A stretch of 33,215 nucleotides of DNA from the NCBI GenBank assembly GCA_022729275.1, contig JALDAH010000003.1:1-33215 (forward strand). The letters are read 5' to 3'. A program made the position numbers and the translations under genes. Below the pieces are notes generated by a model. It was not told the origin of the DNA. It was given only the letters and a program-made list of their open reading frames with translations, and made no database searches. Origin of the DNA: Candidatus Nanoanaerosalina archaeon. GTDB lineage: Archaea; Nanohalarchaeota; Nanosalinia; Nanosalinales; Nanoanaerosalinaceae. Shown here one piece after another: positions 7,924 to 17,134 of this stretch; positions within the stretch are counted from its first letter, which is position 1; each line of letters starts with the position of its first letter.

Positions 7924-10023
7924 TTGAACACCAACCAATCGAAACAGGTGTCAGCCTTCAAGAACAAAAAAATAGTTACTTCAGCACTACCTTACATACA
8001 CGGCATACCGCATTTAGGGAACATCGCAGGTTCTCTATTACCTGCGGATATATACAGCAGATTTTTGGATGTTGTAGGAATTGATAACATATCTATTTGT
8101 GGATCAGATGAACATGGAACACCTCTAGAGCTTGCAGCTATAGAAGCAGGTGAAGAACCGGAAAAATACTCTGATAAACAGCATGAAATAGTTAAATCAG
8201 TTATAAAAGATTTTAACATCGATTTCACGCTTTATGGGAGAACTCATACTGAACAGAACCGGGAACAGACTCATGATATGTTTAAAAAGCTTTACAGGAA
8301 CGGATACCTCGTTGAGAAAACACAGGAGATGGCTTACTGCATAAACTGTGAGAGATTTCTCCCGGACAGATACATTGAGGGAGAATGCCCTCACTGTGGA
8401 GGACTAGCAAGAGGAGATCAATGTGACGAACAGGGATGCGGCAAACTCCTGGAACCAGAAGAATTAATAGAACCTTACTGCACCATTTGCGGAAAGAAAG
8501 ATATAGATTTCAGGGATACCAAAAACCTTTATCTGAAGCTTTCTGAGTTCGAAGAAGAGCTAAAGAACTGGATGGAGAGAGGAGATCATGTTCCGGACAA
8601 TGTAAAAAAGGAAGTGATAAATCTGATAGATGAAGGTCTAGAGGACAGATGCATTACCAGAGATATTTCATGGGGTTTTGATGTACCGACTCAAGAGCTT
8701 GAAGGGCTTGACTGTGAGACTTACAGAGAAAAAGTTCTCTATGTATGGTTTGATGCTCCTATAGGATACATTGGTATAACAAGACAGTACTTCGAATCCA
8801 TAGGAGAAAAAGAAAAGTGGAAGGATTACTGGAAGGACGGTGGGGCTGAAACAATATACAGCATAGGCAAGGACAACACCATATTCCACACTATTATATG
8901 GCCATCAGTTCTCCTGGGTCAGAGAGATAGCTACAACCTTCCGGACTACGAATTCATACACCAGTATCTTCTCTCAGGTGATGTGCAGTTCTCCAAGTCA
9001 AGAGGGACAGGACTTGATGGAAGAACAGCTATAGAGATGTTACCTGCGGACTATTGGAGATATTACTTAGCTGCAACCCTTCCAGTTGGCCATGATTCTA
9101 GGTTCTCTTGGAAAGATCTTGAGGCTAAGATAAACAACGAGCTAAACGATACAGTAGGAAACTATGTTAATAGGGTACTGTCTCTTTCGGAGAAATGGTT
9201 TGAAAACAAGGTGCCCAATAAAAAACTTTCAACACTTGAAAAAGACTCTAAAGAGTTTTTATACGGTGAAAAAAGTGTTTCAGATTTAGTTGATAGATTC
9301 ATAGACTCGATAGAGAACGAGAAGAACTTGAAAAAAGGTATTGAAATAGCTGTCTCAATCGCGAGAAAGGGAGATGAATTTCTTTCAAGGAAAGAACCCT
9401 GGAACAACGAGAAAATAAGGGATGACGTGATATTTGCGTGTCTCCAGACTTTGAAACCGTTAGCTGCAACACTTTATCCCTATATTCCGGAATCTTCGTC
9501 AAAGATATGGGGTATGGCAGGATGCGAAGGCAGAATTGGGGATGGTTCGGACCATCTGAACGATTTTGTGAAAAAGAAAGATCTTCTGGAACCCGGGAAA
9601 CCGCTTGGAAACAAGGAGATACTTTTCGAGAAGATAGATGTGGAACAACTTAAAAAAGAGTTGGATGAAAAGAAAAACGAAAAAGGTGATGATATGGTAG
9701 AGATAAGCTTTAAGGAATTTCAAAAGATGGATATAAGAACTGCAACCATAAGAAAGGTTGAGGAACATCCCAATGCGGATAAACTTTACATTTTAAAGCT
9801 TGACGTTGGAGACGAGATCAAACAAAGCTGTTCAGGTCTAAAAGGGCAGTACACACCTGAAGAACTTGAGGAAAGAAAAGTGGTTGTTTTAAACAATCTG
9901 GAGACAGCTGAATTAAGAGGCGAAAAATCAGAAGTGATGGTTCTAGCTGCGGAAGATGAGGAGGGAAATGTATCGCTTTTGAAGACTGATAGAGAGATGG
10001 AAGACGGAGTAAAAGTGATCTGA
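7924..10023 (+). CDS. metG: methionyl-tRNA synthetase with fused C-terminal tRNA-binding (EMAP/Trbp111-like) domain
   Basis: 699 aa from a TTG at 7924; a GTG at 7948 is an alternative, and neither has a clear Shine-Dalgarno. Class I enzyme charging initiator and elongator tRNA-Met. HIGH motif as PHLGN (29-33), the CP knuckles CINC...CPHC and CDEQGC...CTIC (about 139-195) for zinc, SDEHGTPLE, WFDAPIGY and the KMSKS motif as FSKSRG (about residue 356). An anticodon-binding helical domain follows. From about residue 590 the protein continues with EISFKEFQKMDIRTATI, HPNADKLYILKLDVG and CSGLKGQY: the OB-fold tRNA-binding domain, which in some archaea is a separate gene. The stop abuts the stop of the convergent MazG-like gene with no base between. 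Confidence 0.94.
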   Translation: MNTNQSKQVSAFKNKKIVTSALPYIHGIPHLGNIAGSLLPADIYSRFLDVVGIDNISICGSDEHGTPLELAAIEAGEEPEKYSDKQHEIVKSVIKDFNIDFTLYGRTHTEQNREQTHDMFKKLYRNGYLVEKTQEMAYCINCERFLPDRYIEGECPHCGGLARGDQCDEQGCGKLLEPEELIEPYCTICGKKDIDFRDTKNLYLKLSEFEEELKNWMERGDHVPDNVKKEVINLIDEGLEDRCITRDISWGFDVPTQELEGLDCETYREKVLYVWFDAPIGYIGITRQYFESIGEKEKWKDYWKDGGAETIYSIGKDNTIFHTIIWPSVLLGQRDSYNLPDYEFIHQYLLSGDVQFSKSRGTGLDGRTAIEMLPADYWRYYLAATLPVGHDSRFSWKDLEAKINNELNDTVGNYVNRVLSLSEKWFENKVPNKKLSTLEKDSKEFLYGEKSVSDLVDRFIDSIENEKNLKKGIEIAVSIARKGDEFLSRKEPWNNEKIRDDVIFACLQTLKPLAATLYPYIPESSSKIWGMAGCEGRIGDGSDHLNDFVKKKDLLEPGKPLGNKEILFEKIDVEQLKKELDEKKNEKGDDMVEISFKEFQKMDIRTATIRKVEEHPNADKLYILKLDVGDEIKQSCSGLKGQYTPEELEERKVVVLNNLETAELRGEKSEVMVLAAEDEEGNVSLLKTDREMEDGVKVI

Positions 10024-10329
10024 TTATTCGGATCCAGGATCTCCGGTTCCATTTATTCTTTTCTTGTACTTTTCCTTGACTTTTTCAAGAGCTATATCCA
10101 GATCTATGTTTAGGCTGTTTGCCAAAGCTATAAGAGAAAAGTAGAGATCTCCAAACTCCTCTTCTAAATACTCAGTTTTTTCTATATCTTTATCGCCGTA
10201 CTCTGTCTGAACTATTACCTGCTTTGCCACCTCACCAAGTTCGGATACAAGGTCAAAAAACCTGTATTCAGGTTCTATGTACAGACCGTAATGTTTCATG
10301 AAAATATCTATCTCTTCTTGTTTTCCCAT
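10024..10329 (-). CDS. MazG-like nucleotide pyrophosphohydrolase
   Basis: 101 aa, a single-domain, small version of the MazG/dUTPase-like all-alpha superfamily. The metal-binding helices are visible: SELGE with Glu30 and Glu33 (ExxE), and EEFGDLYFSLIALAN with Glu58 and Asp61 (ExxD). Family members hydrolyse (d)NTPs to monophosphate and pyrophosphate, so it may act with the RdgB-like enzyme two genes away in cleaning the nucleotide pool; the exact substrate is unknown. The last codons end exactly where metG ends, on the other strand. Confidence 0.85.
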   Translation of the reverse strand: MGKQEEIDIFMKHYGLYIEPEYRFFDLVSELGEVAKQVIVQTEYGDKDIEKTEYLEEEFGDLYFSLIALANSLNIDLDIALEKVKEKYKKRINGTGDPGSE

Positions 10330-10382
10330 AGAAAAGATTTGTCACGAATGATTATTAAAAATTACACAAGAAAAACTAAAGA

Positions 10383-11159
10383 GTGATCGAATTGGAGTTG
10401 ACTTTTCTTGGTACAGGCGGCTGCAGGATTTGCATGTTAAAACAGAGGAGACAGACAGGAGGATTTATTTTAAGGGATAAGAGCTTTATGATGTCGGTGG
10501 ATCCTGGTCCAGGAGCTCTTGTATATGGAATAAAAAAAGGTTTAGATCTCTCTAAACTCAACGCCATCTTTGTTTCACACCCTCACTTAGATCATGAAGG
10601 AGACGCTGAAGCAATGATAGAAGCTATGACAGGAGGATGCATGGTGAAGAAAGGTTTATTGATATCGAATAAAGACTATCTTTCAAGAGAACCGAAGTTC
10701 GGTTCTATAAGCGATTACCACAGAAAAGCTGTTGAGAGGGAACTGATTGTAAATGACGGGGATTCACACGTATTTGAAGAAAATCTAAAGATAGAATTCA
10801 TCGAACTTCAGCATAAAAACGTTGAAACAACAGGATTCAAGCTTTCCAGGGGTGGAAAAACTTTTTCATATATACCGGATACATCTATGTTTGAAGGAAT
10901 AAAAGAAAAATATTCTGGGAGCGACTACATAGTTATAAGCTGCCCAAGAACTCACAGGATAGAATGGAAAGGTCATCTAGGACTTAAAGATGTTGCTGAA
11001 CTTGTTGGTACTATAGAACCTGAAAAAGTATACCTCAATCATCTTGGAGTAACTTTTCTGGATAATATAGAGGAGGAGAAAGATTGGTTAAAGGAGAAAG
11101 GAATTTTCGACAGGGTTATAATACCGGATGATAACCAGACATTTCATATAAATATCTAA
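10383..11159 (+). CDS. metallo-beta-lactamase-fold hydrolase
   Basis: 258 aa from a GTG at 10383. The sequence begins at the fold's first strand (LELTFLGTGGCR), which fits this start or the TTG at 10392. Metal sites: SHPHLDHEGD (65-74) giving HxHxDH, ELQHKNVETTGF, YIPDTSMF with the bridging Asp, and YLNHLGV near the end. The N-terminal LGTGGxR...RRQTGGF...VDPGPGALVY resembles phosphodiesterase/RNase Z-like members, so nucleic acid or cyclic-nucleotide phosphodiesters are possible substrates. Specific activity is not deducible. It stands alone between the MazG-like gene and a small coiled-coil gene, both leftward. Confidence 0.85.
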   Translation: MIELELTFLGTGGCRICMLKQRRQTGGFILRDKSFMMSVDPGPGALVYGIKKGLDLSKLNAIFVSHPHLDHEGDAEAMIEAMTGGCMVKKGLLISNKDYLSREPKFGSISDYHRKAVERELIVNDGDSHVFEENLKIEFIELQHKNVETTGFKLSRGGKTFSYIPDTSMFEGIKEKYSGSDYIVISCPRTHRIEWKGHLGLKDVAELVGTIEPEKVYLNHLGVTFLDNIEEEKDWLKEKGIFDRVIIPDDNQTFHINI

Positions 11160-11167
11160 TTTTCTAA

Positions 11168-11356
11168 TTATTCATCGAATAATTCTTCGACCTCTACTTT
11201 TATCTTGTCGAGATACTCATGTATTTTCTCCAGTTTTTTCTCTTTTGAGCTTGAGCTCTCTCCACTGCTCTCTTTTTTCAGCTCTTCTGCCTTTTCTAAG
11301 AGATCTTCCGTTTTTTTCAGGTGATCATCTGCCGAACCTTTTTTATTATCTGTCAT
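11168..11356 (-). CDS. small charged coiled-coil protein
   Basis: 62 aa from the ATG at 11356 (a TTG at 11386 would add ten residues). Composition is dominated by Lys, Glu and Ser. Two helical, heptad-like segments (DDHLKKTEDLLEKAEELKK and KKLEKIHEYLDKIKVEVEELF) flank a Ser/Gly linker. No family recognised. Convergent with the metallo-hydrolase (8 nt between stops). Its codon pattern resembles neighbours and the opposite frames are broken, so I take it as real, with modest confidence. Confidence 0.55.
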   Translation of the reverse strand: MTDNKKGSADDHLKKTEDLLEKAEELKKESSGESSSSKEKKLEKIHEYLDKIKVEVEELFDE

Positions 11357-11516
11357 GTTGGAAAGTTTGTTCCAGGTGTTTAACAAATTTTCCTGTTCAA
11401 AAGGAAAAATACGGTGTGAAATATTAAGATATGTTAATGAAAGCAGGGATATTACAGTAATTATAAAAAATCTGGTTTCCAGGTTTTAAACAGGAAAAAT
11501 TCAAGGTGCAAGACTT

Positions 11517-14132
11517 ATGACCGATGAGATCCCAAAGAACTACGATTCCGAAAGAGTCGAGAGAAAGTGGAGGAAGAAGTGGAAGGATATGGGTATATAC
11601 GCCTATGATCCTAACTCAAATAAACCAACATATTCTATAGATACTCCTCCCCCATATGTGTCAGGTGATCTGCACGTAGGTCATGCTATGAGTTATACTC
11701 AGGCAGAGTTTATAGCTCGTTACAAGAGGATGAGAGGTTTCAATGTTTTCTATCCTATGGGTTTTGATGACAACGGATTACCCACCGAGAGATATGTAGA
11801 AAGAAAGTTAGAACTTGACAAACATGATATTGGTAGGACAGAGTTTATAAAGAAATGTGTGGATGTTACGGAAGATGGAAGGAAAAATTACAGGAATATA
11901 TGGGATCTTCTAGGGATATCTGTGGATTGGAACCTTCTATACACCACTATAAGCGATGAATCTCAGAGGGTTTCACAGCTATCTTTCATCGATCTCTACG
12001 AAAAAGGCCATATGTACAGGAAAGAGGATCCTGTTATATGGTGCCCGAACTGCAAGACAGGCCTTGCACAGGCTGATATAGAGGATGACGAGAAAAAAGC
12101 ATATCTTAATCATATAACTTTTCCCTTCGTCGATTCTGAAGAGAAACTTGAGATTTCTACCACCAGACCCGAACTGCTTTCATCATGTGTCGGCGTGTTT
12201 GTGCATCCCGAAGATAAAAGGTATTCCGAAGTCGTGGGTGAAAAGGTTGAGGTACCGATATTCGGTCAGAAAGTTGAGATAAGAGAAGATCACAAGGTAG
12301 ATCCCGAATTTGGTTCAGGAGCTGTCATGGTATGCACCTTCGGTGACAAGACAGATATAGAATGGTGGAAGGATCATGGATTGGATCTGAAGATTTCGAT
12401 AAACGAAGATGGAACCATGAACAAGAGAGCAGAGGACTATCATGGGCTAAGGATTGAGGAGGCTAGGGAAAAGATAGTAGAGGATCTAAGTTCTGAAGGC
12501 TTCATTAAGGGAAGGGATAAAATTTCACATGCTGTCCAGGTACATGAGAGGTGTGACAGCCCAATCGAATACTATCTGGCAGACCAGTGGTTCGTTAATA
12601 TGCTCGACAAAAAGGAGGAACTGAAGCAGAGAGCGGAAGGAATCAACTGGTATCCAGAATTTATGAAGAAAAGATTTGATGAATGGACAGATGGTTTAAA
12701 ATGGGACTGGTGCGTATCCAGACAGAGGTTTTATGGAGTACCGTTTCCTGTATGGTACTGTGATGATTGTAATGAGATAATACTTGCTGATGAAAAAGAT
12801 TTACCGGTTCAACCGAGTGAAGAACCGCCTTCAGTAGATGTATGTCCTGAATGTGGTAATGAAAGCTTTGAACCAGAGACTGATGTGATGGATACATGGT
12901 ACACATCATCGTTGACACCGCTTATAAACAGTCATTGGAGATCGGAAGAAGAAAAAAAAGGAATATACCCCATGGATTTGAGGCCTCAGGGATACGACAT
13001 CATAAGGACATGGGCTTTTTACACGATTCTTAAGAGTCATTTACATACTGATTCTATACCGTGGAAAGACATAATGATTTCAGGTATGGGAATGGCAGAA
13101 GAAGGAAAGTCGTTCTCAAAATCCAAAGGAATCGTTGTTCAACCCGAAAAGATAGTTGAAAAATATTCAGCCGACGCTCTTAGGTGGTGGTCCTCAAAAG
13201 TAAAGCTCGGCGAGGACCTTGTTTTCAGGGAAGACGATCTGGTTGCTGGACAGAAATTAACAACAAAACTTTGGAACGTTGCAAGGTTTTTGAACCAGTT
13301 CATAGAGGAAAGACCGGAAAAACCCGAAGATATAGGTGTTATGGACAAGTGGCTTTTAATGAAACTTGATGAAACCATTGAGGTAGCCACTGACTGGTTT
13401 GAAACTTACCAGTACAACAGATCTAAGGAAATAGTTAAACAGTTTTTCTGGCATGATATGGCAGACAATTATCTTGAGATTGTTAAGAAAAGGCTTTACG
13501 ATGGAGATGGAGCAGCTAAATTTGTCATGTACCGTGCATTCCTCGATATTTTGAAGATGATGGCTCCTGTTATGCCATTTATCACGGAGGAGATATACGA
13601 CAAGATGTACAGTGAAAACGAGAACAAGGAATCCATCCACAGTGAAGAATGGCCTGAAAAGTTAGAGGCAGGGTTTGAACATGAGTATGAGACAGGAGAG
13701 TTAGGTATAGAAGTTATTTCAGCTTTTAGGAAATACAAGTCAAGGGAGAATATGTCTCTAAACCATGAAATAACCGAGGCCAAAGTTTTTGGTCCTAAAA
13801 ACCTTTCAAAGGTTAAAATGGATATCAAGGAAGCTATGTCGATCCAAAATTTGGAGTTAAGCGATGAAGAACCTAAATTAGAACGGAAAATTAGTTCCGT
13901 AGACCTTGATTACTCGGTTGTGGGACCAAAATACGGAGAAAAAGTCAAGGATATTGAAGAAAAGATAGAGACCATTTCAGAAGATGATATCAAGGAAGGG
14001 AAATTAGAAATAATGGGGACGACACTTGTTGAAGGAGAAGAATTTGAGGTCGACAGGAAATACAGTTTGAAAGGAGAGAAAGGAGATATAGTTCAGACGG
14101 AGAACTGTGTGGTGCTGATAAACAGGAAATAA
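11517..14132 (+). CDS. valS: valyl-tRNA synthetase
   Basis: 871 aa, class I. Features in order: TPPPYVSGDLHVGHAMSY with the HIGH motif HVGH (53-56); GFDDNGLPTERYVE; a CPNC pair (CNCK region near 172-175); the CP1 editing domain with STTRPELLSSCVGVFVHP; DWCVSRQRFYGVPFPVWYC; a second Cys4 knuckle (CDDC...CPEC, about 417-447); VMDTWYTSSLTPL; and the KMSKS motif FSKSKG (533-538). The anticodon-binding helical domain and a short C-terminal part follow. The length matches archaeal ValRS. AAGGTG lies about 9 nt before the ATG and AATTATAAAAAATC about 50 nt before it. Separated by about 60 nt from prf1 on the same strand. Confidence 0.95.
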   Translation: MTDEIPKNYDSERVERKWRKKWKDMGIYAYDPNSNKPTYSIDTPPPYVSGDLHVGHAMSYTQAEFIARYKRMRGFNVFYPMGFDDNGLPTERYVERKLELDKHDIGRTEFIKKCVDVTEDGRKNYRNIWDLLGISVDWNLLYTTISDESQRVSQLSFIDLYEKGHMYRKEDPVIWCPNCKTGLAQADIEDDEKKAYLNHITFPFVDSEEKLEISTTRPELLSSCVGVFVHPEDKRYSEVVGEKVEVPIFGQKVEIREDHKVDPEFGSGAVMVCTFGDKTDIEWWKDHGLDLKISINEDGTMNKRAEDYHGLRIEEAREKIVEDLSSEGFIKGRDKISHAVQVHERCDSPIEYYLADQWFVNMLDKKEELKQRAEGINWYPEFMKKRFDEWTDGLKWDWCVSRQRFYGVPFPVWYCDDCNEIILADEKDLPVQPSEEPPSVDVCPECGNESFEPETDVMDTWYTSSLTPLINSHWRSEEEKKGIYPMDLRPQGYDIIRTWAFYTILKSHLHTDSIPWKDIMISGMGMAEEGKSFSKSKGIVVQPEKIVEKYSADALRWWSSKVKLGEDLVFREDDLVAGQKLTTKLWNVARFLNQFIEERPEKPEDIGVMDKWLLMKLDETIEVATDWFETYQYNRSKEIVKQFFWHDMADNYLEIVKKRLYDGDGAAKFVMYRAFLDILKMMAPVMPFITEEIYDKMYSENENKESIHSEEWPEKLEAGFEHEYETGELGIEVISAFRKYKSRENMSLNHEITEAKVFGPKNLSKVKMDIKEAMSIQNLELSDEEPKLERKISSVDLDYSVVGPKYGEKVKDIEEKIETISEDDIKEGKLEIMGTTLVEGEEFEVDRKYSLKGEKGDIVQTENCVVLINRK

Positions 14133-14193
14133 TTTTTTGGGATTATAAAAGCTTGAAGGATAAACAAATCCTTTGAGAGGTAGAACCGTAGAG

Positions 14194-15420
14194 ATGGTAA
14201 TGAACAAACATCAACTTTCAAAAGTACTTGAGGAGCTTTCGGAGTACCGAGGAAGAAATACAGAGCTTGTTAGCTTGTACATTCCTCCTGGATATGATAT
14301 AAGGAAGATGATACAGTTCTTGAATTCTGAACAGTCTGAAGCGCAGAACATAAAGTCCAAAAATACCAGGAAGAACGTTGTATCAGCTCTTGAAAAAATG
14401 GAGCGCCGTCTCAAGGAGGCGGGAGAAGTACCCGAGAACGGTGTCGCTCTTTTCGCCGGAAACGTTTCCGAGCAGGAGGGCAGACCGGATATACAGATGT
14501 GGGAGGTGGAACCACATGAACCCATCGAGTCACGTATATACAAATGCGACAAGGAGTTTCAGATAGAACCTCTACAGGATTTTTTGATAGACAAAGAAGT
14601 ATATGGAATGATATGCCTGGATAAATCTGAAGCCGCCATAGGTTATGTCAGGGGAAATCACTTGACAGTTGAACACACGCTTGAATCCAAAGTACCTGGA
14701 AAAACTACTAAAGGAGGTCAGAGCCAACAAAGGTTCGAAAGGATCAGGGAAAATCTTTATGACACTTTTTTGAATCAGATCGCGGACAAAGCCAAAAAAT
14801 CTTTTCTTGAAAAAGCCAGGGAAGGAGAACTACTTGGTCTGATTGTTGGTGGACCTGGGTTCTCCAAGGAAGACCTTACGGAAAAAGATTACCTTCCTAA
14901 AGAGCTTCTGGATAAACTTTTGACCACTATTGGAACCAATTATTCTGGAGAAGAAGGTTTGAAAGAACTTCTAAACAAGTCGGAAGATATAATAGAGGAA
15001 TCAGAGGCTATAAGGGAGAAGAAAAAAGTAAACGAATTTCTTGTTAATCTTAAAAAAGAGAACGGCCAGTCCGTTTTTGGACTAGAAGATGTTGCCAAAG
15101 CACTTCAGATGGGAGCTGTGGAAACGCTTTTAATATCAGAAGATTTTGAGAAGAAGGAGGCCAAATTTGAATGTCCGAGTTGCGGTAAAAAAGATGTTAA
15201 ACACATATCTGAATTTGAAGCTGAGGAAGAAAAGCATCCCTGCCCCGAATGTGAATCCACCATGGACCTTATAGAGAAGGAGGATGTTCTGGAGATGTTT
15301 CAGAAAAAGGCAGCTCAGATGGATTCATCGGTTATGTGGATTTCCAGGCAGCACGAGGAAGGCGAGAGAATGTGGAAGATGGGAGGCGTAGCAGCCATAC
15401 TGCGTTACAGGATAAGGTAA
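14194..15420 (+). CDS. prf1: peptide chain release factor aRF1
   Basis: 408 aa from the ATG at 14194; a second ATG at 14200 and a TTG at 14173 are alternatives, and GAGGT 12 nt upstream favours 14194. It recognises all three stop codons and triggers peptide release. Domain 1 has TELVSLYIPPG and the stop-decoding NIKS (52-55) with YKCDKEF (116-122). Domain 2 has GKTTKGGQSQQR with GGQ at 174-176. Domain 3 carries a four-Cys mini-domain, CPSC...CPEC (327-353), as in many archaeal aRF1 proteins. UAA, UGA and UAG are all used as stops in this window. Converges with the membrane protein gene at 15427. Confidence 0.95.
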   Translation: MVMNKHQLSKVLEELSEYRGRNTELVSLYIPPGYDIRKMIQFLNSEQSEAQNIKSKNTRKNVVSALEKMERRLKEAGEVPENGVALFAGNVSEQEGRPDIQMWEVEPHEPIESRIYKCDKEFQIEPLQDFLIDKEVYGMICLDKSEAAIGYVRGNHLTVEHTLESKVPGKTTKGGQSQQRFERIRENLYDTFLNQIADKAKKSFLEKAREGELLGLIVGGPGFSKEDLTEKDYLPKELLDKLLTTIGTNYSGEEGLKELLNKSEDIIEESEAIREKKKVNEFLVNLKKENGQSVFGLEDVAKALQMGAVETLLISEDFEKKEAKFECPSCGKKDVKHISEFEAEEEKHPCPECESTMDLIEKEDVLEMFQKKAAQMDSSVMWISRQHEEGERMWKMGGVAAILRYRIR

Positions 15421-15426
15421 TATGGT

Positions 15427-15744
15427 TTACCTGACCTTTATGCCGTAAATTACGGTCATGATACCTTTTAGACCCAGGATAACCCCGAATATCCGTGAAA
15501 AATGGATCATGTAACCTGAATAGGTCGTCGCGAAATACATGGTTGAACCCGCTACAAAATCTATTATACCTGCAAAGAATGATATAGGTCCGAACCATAT
15601 TTTGATTTTTAGTATTGAGGTAATACCTCTAAACAAGATAAAAGCTGCGACCAGTGCTTTTACCCATCCTGGCATCCAGAAATCTCCCAAGAAAAACACT
15701 ATTGCTGCCGGTATGTCTAGGTATCCTAACATTTTCAAAACCAT
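15427..15744 (-). CDS. small integral membrane protein
   Basis: 105 aa with about four hydrophobic segments: LDIPAAIVFFLGDF, VKALVAAFILFRGITSIL, GPISFFAGIIDFVAGSTMYF and SRIFGVILGLKGIMTVIYG. Short charged loops (ILKIKIW, YGIKVR) suggest an inside C-terminus. I recognise no specific family; similar four-helix proteins of unknown role occur widely in archaea. It lies 15 nt downstream of the NYN-domain gene on the same strand and is probably co-transcribed. The stop is 6 nt from that of prf1. Confidence 0.7.
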   Translation of the reverse strand: MVLKMLGYLDIPAAIVFFLGDFWMPGWVKALVAAFILFRGITSILKIKIWFGPISFFAGIIDFVAGSTMYFATTYSGYMIHFSRIFGVILGLKGIMTVIYGIKVR

Positions 15745-15759
15745 ACTATTTTTATTTGA

Positions 15760-16224
15760 TTACTTTGTATCTATTATCACTGTTTCATCAACAGCGTTTT
15801 TTAGAGCTGTTGAAAGTCCTTGGTTTACACATACTATAGCTGTATCTTTGTTGTTCTCCTTAGCTTTTTGTATAACAGGTAGAAAGTCTGTGTCTCTAGT
15901 CGCTAAGGCTATTATGTCTATGTTTTTGTTGTAAACGGATTCCATCACTTCGACAGCCATGTAGACATCGACGTCTTTTTCTTCTTTGTCCTCTCCTGCC
16001 ACACCGACTTTAGGTTCAAAACCCTGTGATATCACAGCTTCTACAAGTTTATCGCTTGCATACTGGTTAAGAAATACTTTGCCGATTTTTAAGTTTCCTA
16101 ATGATTCGCATCCTTCTCTTAAATCATCTAGATCTATGTTAAATTCGTTTCTAATTATATTTGGTCCATCTACAAAAACAGCGACATTTTTTCTTTTACT
16201 GGTATCTTTGAAAAAGTCTAACAT
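15760..16224 (-). CDS. NYN-domain (LabA/DUF88-like, PIN-related) protein
   Basis: 154 aa, an archaeal conserved NYN family with a fold related to PIN-domain RNases. Acidic metal-site residues are all present: VAVFVDGPNI (Asp19), EKDVDVYMAVE (Asp84, Asp86), and IALATRDTDFLPVIQKA (Asp111, Asp113). A metal-dependent RNase role in RNA processing or decay is likely from the family, but substrate and partners are unknown. First gene of a leftward pair with the membrane protein at 15427. The 211-nt region upstream separates it from the divergent acidic-protein gene. Confidence 0.85.
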   Translation of the reverse strand: MLDFFKDTSKRKNVAVFVDGPNIIRNEFNIDLDDLREGCESLGNLKIGKVFLNQYASDKLVEAVISQGFEPKVGVAGEDKEEKDVDVYMAVEVMESVYNKNIDIIALATRDTDFLPVIQKAKENNKDTAIVCVNQGLSTALKNAVDETVIIDTK

Positions 16225-16435
16225 AATAGATTATTCCCGAGAGGTTTTTTTAAACATGTCTCTTTTTCCACTACCTCCAAACGAATATTATAGGCTAAAA
16301 CAAGTGATATAAAAGGTGTATTTGATAACATATGTAGATTTTTGTTTTATAGTAACAACAAAAAACAGCCTAACAGGGTGAGATAGTTATAAAAGGAAGA
16401 TTGACTAAAAATTGATTAAATAGAAGAGGGTTACA
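16225..16435. promoter_or_regulatory. divergent intergenic region with two rightward TATA-like boxes
   Basis: The longest gene-free stretch in the window. Reading rightward, TATAAAAGG occurs at 16307-16315, and TTATAAAAGG at 16387-16396 about 40 nt before the acidic-protein ATG. The nearer box explains that gene, giving an mRNA start near 16418 with GAGGG at 16426-16430 as ribosome site. The farther box has no gene to serve and could start an alternative or a small non-coding transcript. The leftward promoter of the NYN gene must lie near 16245. I see no ORF or RNA fold I can name. Confidence 0.5.
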
Positions 16436-17035
16436 ATGACGGAAAAAGGAGATCTTGATCCAGACATGCAGCATATCAAAGATACTGTTAAGGGTAAAAA
16501 AGAGGAAGAAGAGGAAAATAAGGAGGAAATCAGGGAAGAAGATTACTATGAAAAATCTGAAGACGATGAATATTACGATGAACCTGAGGAAGTAGAGATA
16601 TCCGAAGAAAATGGAGAACCACTGGAAGAGATCGACAAAGAAGAACCAGAATTTGAGGAAGAGTCAGAATATGAAGAAGAAATCGTGGAAAAGGAACTTC
16701 CCAAACCACCTGGAAGAAGAACTGAAGGGGAACCTGAAGATGAGAAAGAGGATAGTTCAGAGACTGATGAAATGCTTGTTCCAGAGACAAAGAAAATAGA
16801 TGTACCGGATATAGAGAAAGGTCCGCTTTTCATAAAGGTTAAAAAATTCAAAAAAGCCAAAAACACTCTTCAAGACATGCATGATATCAATGATAAGCTT
16901 AGAACGAAAATGAGAGGTCTTGAAAGTACTCTTGATGAAGACAAGATGAACAGCCAGGAAGTCCAAGATTTCCTGAAGGATCTTGAAGGTTCAATGGGAT
17001 CTATCAAAGAGAAAGTGGATCCTGAATACAGATAA
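16436..17035 (+). CDS. very acidic, low-complexity protein with helical C-terminus
   Basis: 199 aa. Residues about 20-110 are extremely rich in Glu, Asp and Tyr with short Lys runs (EEEEENKEE, EEDYYEKSEDDEYYDEPEE), surely disordered. Next come PKPPGRR and an acidic linker. The last roughly 75 residues (GPLFIKVKKFKKAKNTLQD onward) are amphipathic and probably coiled coil. The shape resembles membrane-proximal or pilus-associated archaeal proteins, but I recognise no family and make no functional claim. Start supported by GAGGG 5 nt before the ATG. It is about 100 nt ahead of the L7Ae operon and seems separately promoted. Confidence 0.75.
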   Translation: MTEKGDLDPDMQHIKDTVKGKKEEEEENKEEIREEDYYEKSEDDEYYDEPEEVEISEENGEPLEEIDKEEPEFEEESEYEEEIVEKELPKPPGRRTEGEPEDEKEDSSETDEMLVPETKKIDVPDIEKGPLFIKVKKFKKAKNTLQDMHDINDKLRTKMRGLESTLDEDKMNSQEVQDFLKDLEGSMGSIKEKVDPEYR

Positions 17036-17057
17036 ATATTTTCTCTGGAAGAGAACG

Positions 17058-17134
17058 TTTTATAAATTTTAAGTTATAAATCTGATTAGAACCGATGACG
17101 CCCAAATAGTGGCATAAAGAGGTGTAAATCAAAG
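17058..17134 (+). promoter_or_regulatory. promoter and leader of the L7Ae operon, with a possible k-turn-like element
   Basis: TTTATAAATTTT at 17058-17069 is the probable TATA box, with a second AT-rich match GTTATAAA at 17073-17080. AGAGGTG at 17118-17124 is the Shine-Dalgarno, 10 nt before the ATG. Between them CTGA (17082-17085) and GATGA (17094-17098) lie in the order and spacing of a D'/C' pair. Whether both are in the transcript depends on the start site, which I cannot place exactly. Confidence 0.5.
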
